A stretch of 64,000 nt of DNA from NCBI GenBank assembly GCA_015143295.1, contig CM026556.1, positions 23,560,547 through 23,624,546 of the forward strand, read 5' to 3'. Of this stretch, positions 58,741-64,000 are shown one piece after another. Under the pieces are notes generated by a model that did not search any database, was not told the origin of the DNA, and saw nothing but the letters and a program-made list of their open reading frames with translations. Positions within the stretch are counted from its first letter, which is position 1; each line of letters begins with the position of its first letter. Position numbers and translations under genes: made by a program. Source of the stretch: Tetracentron sinense (lineage: Eukaryota > Streptophyta > Magnoliopsida > Trochodendrales > Trochodendraceae).

Positions 58741-60579
58741 GAAGGGATGTAAGGGATCCGGATGAGGCCTATAGAGGTGGAGACTTGAGCTGGGGCCTTG
58801 GGCCAATTTCTAGGGCAAGGGATAGTGTAGATGATTTGTTCGGGGACAGGGATCTGTACTAGAGACTGGATGGTCTGTATGTTTGACTAGGAAAATGGGA
58901 TTATGACTGGAGGTTAGTAAGAAGGCCTGATAATACCGTCATCAACTGCTGGTGCGCTGGGTCTCGGTCGCCCTACCCCGGGCTCTTCCCACTCAATAAA
59001 GTAACTTGGTTATTGTGTGGAGGCAGTGGTGCCTAGTCGATATTGGTATTGTCAAGGGTCAATTCAACCTTACCCTTATCCAGAAGATCCTGGATAGTGC
59101 ACTTCAGGTCGATTTAGTAGTCTGTAGTATGGCCTGAGCCTCGATGAAAGGCAAAGTGTTGATCGGTATAGTAGTTTTTAATTTGTTTGTCAGGGGGTAA
59201 GAGAGGATAGGGCCTCTTCACTCAAGAAGACCCTGCTTAGTCAGGAAGTTCAATAACTGGCTAAAAGTATATAGAAGATGGGTAAAATTTCTAGAGGGAC
59301 GATTCTGCCCCTGGTTTTGTCTATCTGGCTGGGTGTTTCTGGATGCTTGCTGAGACTGAGCGACAGGCACTGGCAATTTGATAGCTGTTGCGGAAGATCC
59401 CGTCTGGACATCCTCTCTTCTTTTCTGGTCCCGCGGACCACTGTTTCTATTTACAGGTGCTACTGCTCTGGGGGGAGCAAGCCCTAGACTAGAGTGAATT
59501 ACACCGCTCTGGATGGTTGTCTTGATGCGAGCACCGATCTTGACGATTGTGTCAAAGTCTATCACTGCTAATGTTACCATCAAAGTAGAATAGGGCTGCT
59601 TCAGAGTGCTCATGAATATGCTTGTCAACTCCTCCTTGTGGATCGAAGTAGACACTTTTGTTGTCATTTCCCTCTAGCAGGTGGCGTATTCTAGGAAGGA
59701 TTCGTTGTTGCGCTGGTACATTTGCTCCAACTGGTTTTTCTGAGGTCGAAGCTCCTCATTGAAGGAGTACTGCTCTACAAAGTTGCTCATGACATCCTGT
59801 AAAGTCTTGATTTACTGTTTGTCAACCGACATCCACCATGTAAGGGTTGCCCCCTTCAAAATATTTTGCAAGTACTGGATGAGCAGAGGCTGGTTCTTGT
59901 TGTACTGGAGCATGTCCTCCAGATACAATTATAGATGTTGCTTTGGGCAGCCTGTGCTGTCGTACTTGTCAAAGTCTGGCACCTTGAACCCTAGGGGTAC
60001 TGCATTCCCGAATGAGAAAGTCAGGTCTTCCAATGATAGACTAGGATTTGCAGATGCCCCTTTCATCCATCTCATTTCTTCCTTCATCTGCTGGATTTCC
60101 TCGTACTAATCTCTGAGGGATGGAGTGTGGTCTGAGGATGATGGCCAGTCTTAATTTATGTGCGAGGCCTTGGGTTGCTCCTTATACTGATCATACTCTT
60201 CACCTCCACCTGCTGCAGGTCCAGGGTTTGGAATGATGATAGGGATAAGCTGATGTGACTCTGGATGAGGCTGTTCAGGGGTTTCTCCGGTAGTGTTCCA
60301 GGTGGAGGATTCTTCGGTTCAGGCACCAATTAGAATCTTTAAGGATTCCAAAACACTATCTAACTTGGCCTGCATGGCCGTGATATCTCTCTCGTGAGAC
60401 TGCAAAATCTCACTGGTCATTTGCTGCTGGTCCAATGGTTTTGCCATTGATCTCGTCTGATTGTCCGTAGAGGCTAAACATTATGCTTCTTTCGTGACTG
60501 GTACTTCTGCTAGGACTGCATCTACGCCAGCTGCTTCTGCGAGAATTGCAGTCATCGATCTAGTCATGGGTCGGCTCAT
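58741..60579 (-). pseudogene. Ogre-like gag (broken)
   Basis: Begins at an ATG at 60579 (MSRPMTRSMTAILAEAAGVD). A coiled-coil-like Gln/Glu-rich part follows, then the capsid-like region: VPLGFKVPDFDKYDSTGCPK (about 60000-59940), LKGATLTWWMSVDKQ (about 59850-59806) and NFVEQYSFNEELRPQKNQLE (about 59785-59725), the retrotrans_gag signature. The long frame 59667-59218 ends in FSQLLNFLTKQGLLE. Further on a zinc-finger-like FHRGSGHTTDY occurs near 59140. Stops at about 59950, 59817 and 59671 break it. Confidence 0.85.
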
Positions 60580-60719
60580 GCAAACTGAAAATGATGCAAT
60601 GGCTAAACATGAATATGCATATTGCTAGGAAAAAGCTAGAAAAGGATTTTTCATTGATGCATGCAAAGTGAGTACAGGACTGTGCGACTCAATAAAAGAA
60701 AAAGACTCGATCCTAGGAA

Positions 60720-61848
60720 GGTCCGTCAGGGATCACGAAGTCAAGTGGTCGGGGCACACCATTTAGGTCCATAATTTGCTATTGGAGAAATGTGATCTCA
60801 ACCTCTATGTTGGTAATTGCCTCAGAAGCATGGAACATCCGGGATCTAAACTGTCTGATTCAATCGTTCATCTTGGCCTTTGCACTATCAAGCTGCTCTT
60901 GGTAGAAGTGCCGCTGGGCCCTGCTAACAGCTGTTTCTCTGGCATCGCCTCTGCACTTCTTCTGACAAGATCGGACTGTCTGCTCAAGCTACTTGATCTG
61001 CCCCTGTATGGCCTGGAGTTCACGGTTCAGCTCCACTTCCTGTAGCCTGAATGCCTGTTGGGCCTACCCAAGCCTGTTCTCCTTCTACTAGATCTGAAGC
61101 TGTCTCTCCAAGAAGATATCTCTCCAAGGAACCACCATTTTAGCAAGGGGTATAGTTCCATGTGATGGAGCTGAGACTGGTGTGGCAATTCCCTCGGTAC
61201 AAGCATATCACTTGGAATGTCAGGATCTTCCACCCACAGACGGTATGCTGAATCAATTGGTGGTCCTAATGTAACCACAAAATCCAGCCACTAATCTTGT
61301 CTGGAGCTTCGTCAAGCTGACTGTAAGCATCGGGTGAGGCTGTCGAAGTGCACTGAGAAGGTGGTCCAGTCATTTTCCTACCAGCCTATCACGGGGATAC
61401 GCTGGGGGAATTCAAACTAAGGAAGGACTCGGAGTAATGTATAGACTGTGGAGCCTGTTAGACCGGCAAGGATCATGCATCGTCTCCTGGTTATGATGAC
61501 ATGAGGTAGATTGTTTAGGACAAGCCACTCACATTACCACATGATATCTTCCTCTGACAGGCATTGGAGATGCTGGTAGAGAATTCTAACTGTAATGGAG
61601 TCAGGGTCCCACTTGCGCTTGTACTGCTTTCTGAGATACGACACGGGTATCCGATCGAATATGTCATTAAAACCGGGCTGGAAGCAGGCAAGCTTGATAT
61701 GCAAGAACCTTGATAGGTTTATCTGATATTCAAGAACCTTGACGGTTAACCAATTGATCAAACGATCCTTGAAGGACCTGGACAGAAGATAGACTCGAGG
61801 TGAGTGTACTGTGTGTCCAGATAAAAAATGCAAAAAATGATTATGCAA
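60720..61848 (-). pseudogene. Ogre ORF1-like gene upstream of gag (broken)
   Basis: An extra gene before gag is a hallmark of Ogre elements. The frame 61848-61534 carries FNDIFDRIPVSYLRKQYKRK and CLSEEDIMW. After a stop the text continues with WLVLNNLPHVIITRRRCMIL, GLTGSTVYTLLRVL, then DWTTFSVHFDSLTRCLQSA and, in the frame 61278-61027, DSAYRLWVEDPDIPSDMLVP. The end (to about 60720) reads as a charged, probably coiled-coil tail. The layout resembles the plant-specific ORF1 domain of Ogre elements; its function is unknown. Several stops and shifts. Confidence 0.65.
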
Positions 61849-62647
61849 TTATTTTTTTTGATTTTCAATTTGATTGGGTATGACAAGGCACATGTGATCC
61901 GATAGGGCAAACGAAATGAGGTCTGGCATACTTTACCTGGGTTATTGAGAACTGTGGAACCTATCAGGTCAAGGTTGGGGATAGGTCCCATGAAGACCTA
62001 TTCGCCTGGGATTTGAACCTCATATGCTATGTCGGGATACAAGGTTGGATGTAGTTTATTATAAGCACAGGTTTGGCTCATTACATACCCCTGAGTAGGT
62101 GCTTATCGGGATAGAATGTGCCCGGATAATCAACCATGATTAGGGACAAGTATAGGGTACAAGCATGATAGGGTCTAGAATAACCCTCCCTGGATGGGCT
62201 GCTTGTAGACTATACCAGATCCTAGTCTACATGTATGAATGCTAGGTTGATGCAAGTGTGTTCCTAGCAGGATGGGGGGGGATCACTTAACACCGTATAT
62301 GCGACTCCCTGAAAATAGACGATTGGTGTAAGCAGGAACGTTCCGAATCCTTCCTTGAAGGTAATCACCCACCAAGAGTAACTCCGCAGACCTCTAAAAA
62401 TTTTAAACCACTGATACTGAGGATGATCATCCGCCAGCCGTAAGCGTAATAAGCCTAACTACTGAGTTTAATAGGTCATTATACTACTATGATATGTATA
62501 ATATGCACAGTACACAATTAAACCAAAGAGATGAAATGATTAGTATTAAGTTAAATACTTAGGCATTTGAACAAGATTGAGCTTAGTTGGCTTAACCCTA
62601 GGTTCCGGGTTAAACCTTAGAGATTTCTCTAACAGAGTCGCTAAAGC
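61849..62647 (-). other. Leader between the 5' LTR and ORF1
   Basis: It begins on the minus strand GCTTTAGCGACTCTGTTAGA right after the LTR, which should hold the primer site (TAGCGACTCTG-type leaders follow plant Tat LTRs). No gene is seen. A donor-like CCAG|GTAAAG near 61937 and an acceptor-like ACACACAG near 61812 suggest that ORF1 may have an intron, which I cannot confirm. Confidence 0.45.
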
Positions 62648-64000
62648 TGTGAGCATGGGTTTTGGAACCTTGAAATAAATTTCACGGGATTTGCAATTTG
62701 TTTAGAGTCACCACCTATTCATTCAGAAGAGATAAGTCATCGGGATGTTGGATAAGGTCTTGGTCCGCGATTTAAGATTAGGGGAAGAGGTTTGGTTAAG
62801 TCCACAGAAGGTATTAGGCACCCCGAGGCTTTCATTTTGCAATGGTTCTCTATTCCCTAGATTTAAGCCAATTAAAGTCAAAGTTTGTTCAAATGCCTAA
62901 GTATTTAAGACAATACTAATCTAAGAAATAAAAGCTAACTAGGGTCGAATTCGGGTTGGGTTACCTACATACTCACAAGGTGAGATCAAACCGAGCATAG
63001 TTCTGGCACACGGGCTTGTGCCAAGGCTAGGGGGTGTGTGAGTGCACAATGGTGGCTAATGACTAGTCCGGTAGACTAGGATTTTGTTGACCGGGTTGAT
63101 CAAGTGTAAGGTTTAAACCCGGTAGCTTTAAGGAAATTCTGGTAGACTACGAAAGAGTTTCGGTTTGCCAAGATTAGGCCCGGTAGGCCAATAAGTCCGA
63201 TTGACTAAGATTAGGCCCGGTAGGCCCAAGATGTTCTTAACCGAGGTTAAGGGTCAAACTAACCATAGTTAGGGTTACTAACTACAGTTGAGGTAAACCA
63301 AGGGGAGGCCCAAAAGGCCAAGGGTGAGCCAAGTAGGTTGCAAGATGAGACCCAGTAGGCTCAAGATGTTCTTAACCGAGGTTAAGGTTGCTAACCGGAG
63401 TTAAAAGGGGAGTCAACCATGTTTAGGGCTTCTAACCATGGTAAAAAAATGTCAAAACAAAACATTTTGGGTACTCTGCAATATTTTGAAAATTTATAGA
63501 ATCTTCCAGATTTTCCCAAGGGTAAAGGCTGTTTAACCATGGTTAAAACTTAATCGGGATTAGGTTAACCCCAGTTAAAGGCTTTGGTCTGGTTAGGGTG
63601 AGCCCAAAGAGCTCGGTAGGGCCTAGAATGTATTCCTACCTGGTCTGGGCCCAGTGCAAAAGATCAGAAGTCAGTAATGGCGATAAATGGATTACTACCA
63701 TTACAGAAGCATTTCCAGGGGGTCTTTACTGGTCTGTAGGTTGAGTTAAGGGTTAACCCAAAGGGTGCTAGACCCACAGGGTTGAAGAAGGAAGTACCAA
63801 GAAAGCCTTGGGCCTTTGGTGGGCCCAGGAAGTGGTCTGATGTGGGCCTGAACATGCTGCACATACAATAGCAAAATTGTGGTAGAGGAACTACTGTCAT
63901 TCTGCACAATCTACTGTTTTGAGCATTTTAACCATGGTTAAGTTTAAGGGTTAGGCCTTGAAGGAGTAGGCCAAGTAGAGGAGATTTAGGGGAGTCAAAC
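62648..64000 (-). mobile_element. 5' LTR of the minus-strand Ogre-like element, cut by the window end
   Basis: The end ACCCATGCTCACA lies at 62660-62648 on the minus strand. The sequence matches 42750-43716 and 46161-46550 of the 3' LTR in order, including the minisatellite of CCGGTAGACTAGG type (63060-63240). The LTR start and any target duplication lie beyond base 64000. Confidence 0.88.

Overview
This is a repeat-rich nuclear segment of a flowering plant. The evidence is nested Ty3/Gypsy elements of the Tat/Ogre type, Ty1/Copia elements with an initiator-Met tRNA primer site, Helitrons, Tourist, hAT-like and Mutator-like MITEs, a plant-specific ATL RING-H2 E3 ligase gene and a captured tau-class glutathione S-transferase exon. 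The species cannot be named from the sequence. No rRNA, tRNA or CRISPR is seen, and only one gene looks intact.

Layout. 1-4463: AT-rich DNA with minisatellites, a possible first exon on the minus strand, a foldback element and a 70-bp hairpin minisatellite. 4464-15879: a plus-strand Ogre-like element with LTR remnant, protease, intron, pol with two RNase H domains and integrase, and a 3.0-kb 3' LTR; its ORF1 and gag are deleted and the reverse transcriptase has lost its YVDD box. 15880-17489: retroelement leader and a 129-bp array of back-to-back hairpins. 17490-19360: a Helitron carrying a GST fragment. 19427-19798: a Tourist MITE. 20528-27755: wrecked Copia elements broken up by a tandem-repeat-rich Gypsy-type LTR. 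27756-28985: an unclassified LTR. 29262-37773: a 3.2-kb tandem duplication with one intact ATL gene (31228-31872) and one ATL pseudogene (36429-37072). 37774-39287: Helitron ends with a nested MULE-type MITE. 39288-42749: Ogre LTR pieces, including a solo LTR with a perfect target duplication. 42750-64000: a minus-strand Ogre-like element running out of the window, with LTRs, ORF1, gag, protease, intron, pol and a 3' repeat region, interrupted by two solo LTRs.

How the parts relate. The two Ogre-like elements belong to one lineage: same gene order, same G-patch-like motif after the protease, same intron position and similar 3' regions and LTR termini. Both are dead (stops, frameshifts, deletions). 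The duplicated ATL block gives empty-site references for three insertions (a TRIM, a hAT-like MITE and a Helitron), so the order of events can be read directly. Family and domain calls come from motifs read by eye; no database search was run, and many boundaries marked approximate are good to tens of bases only.
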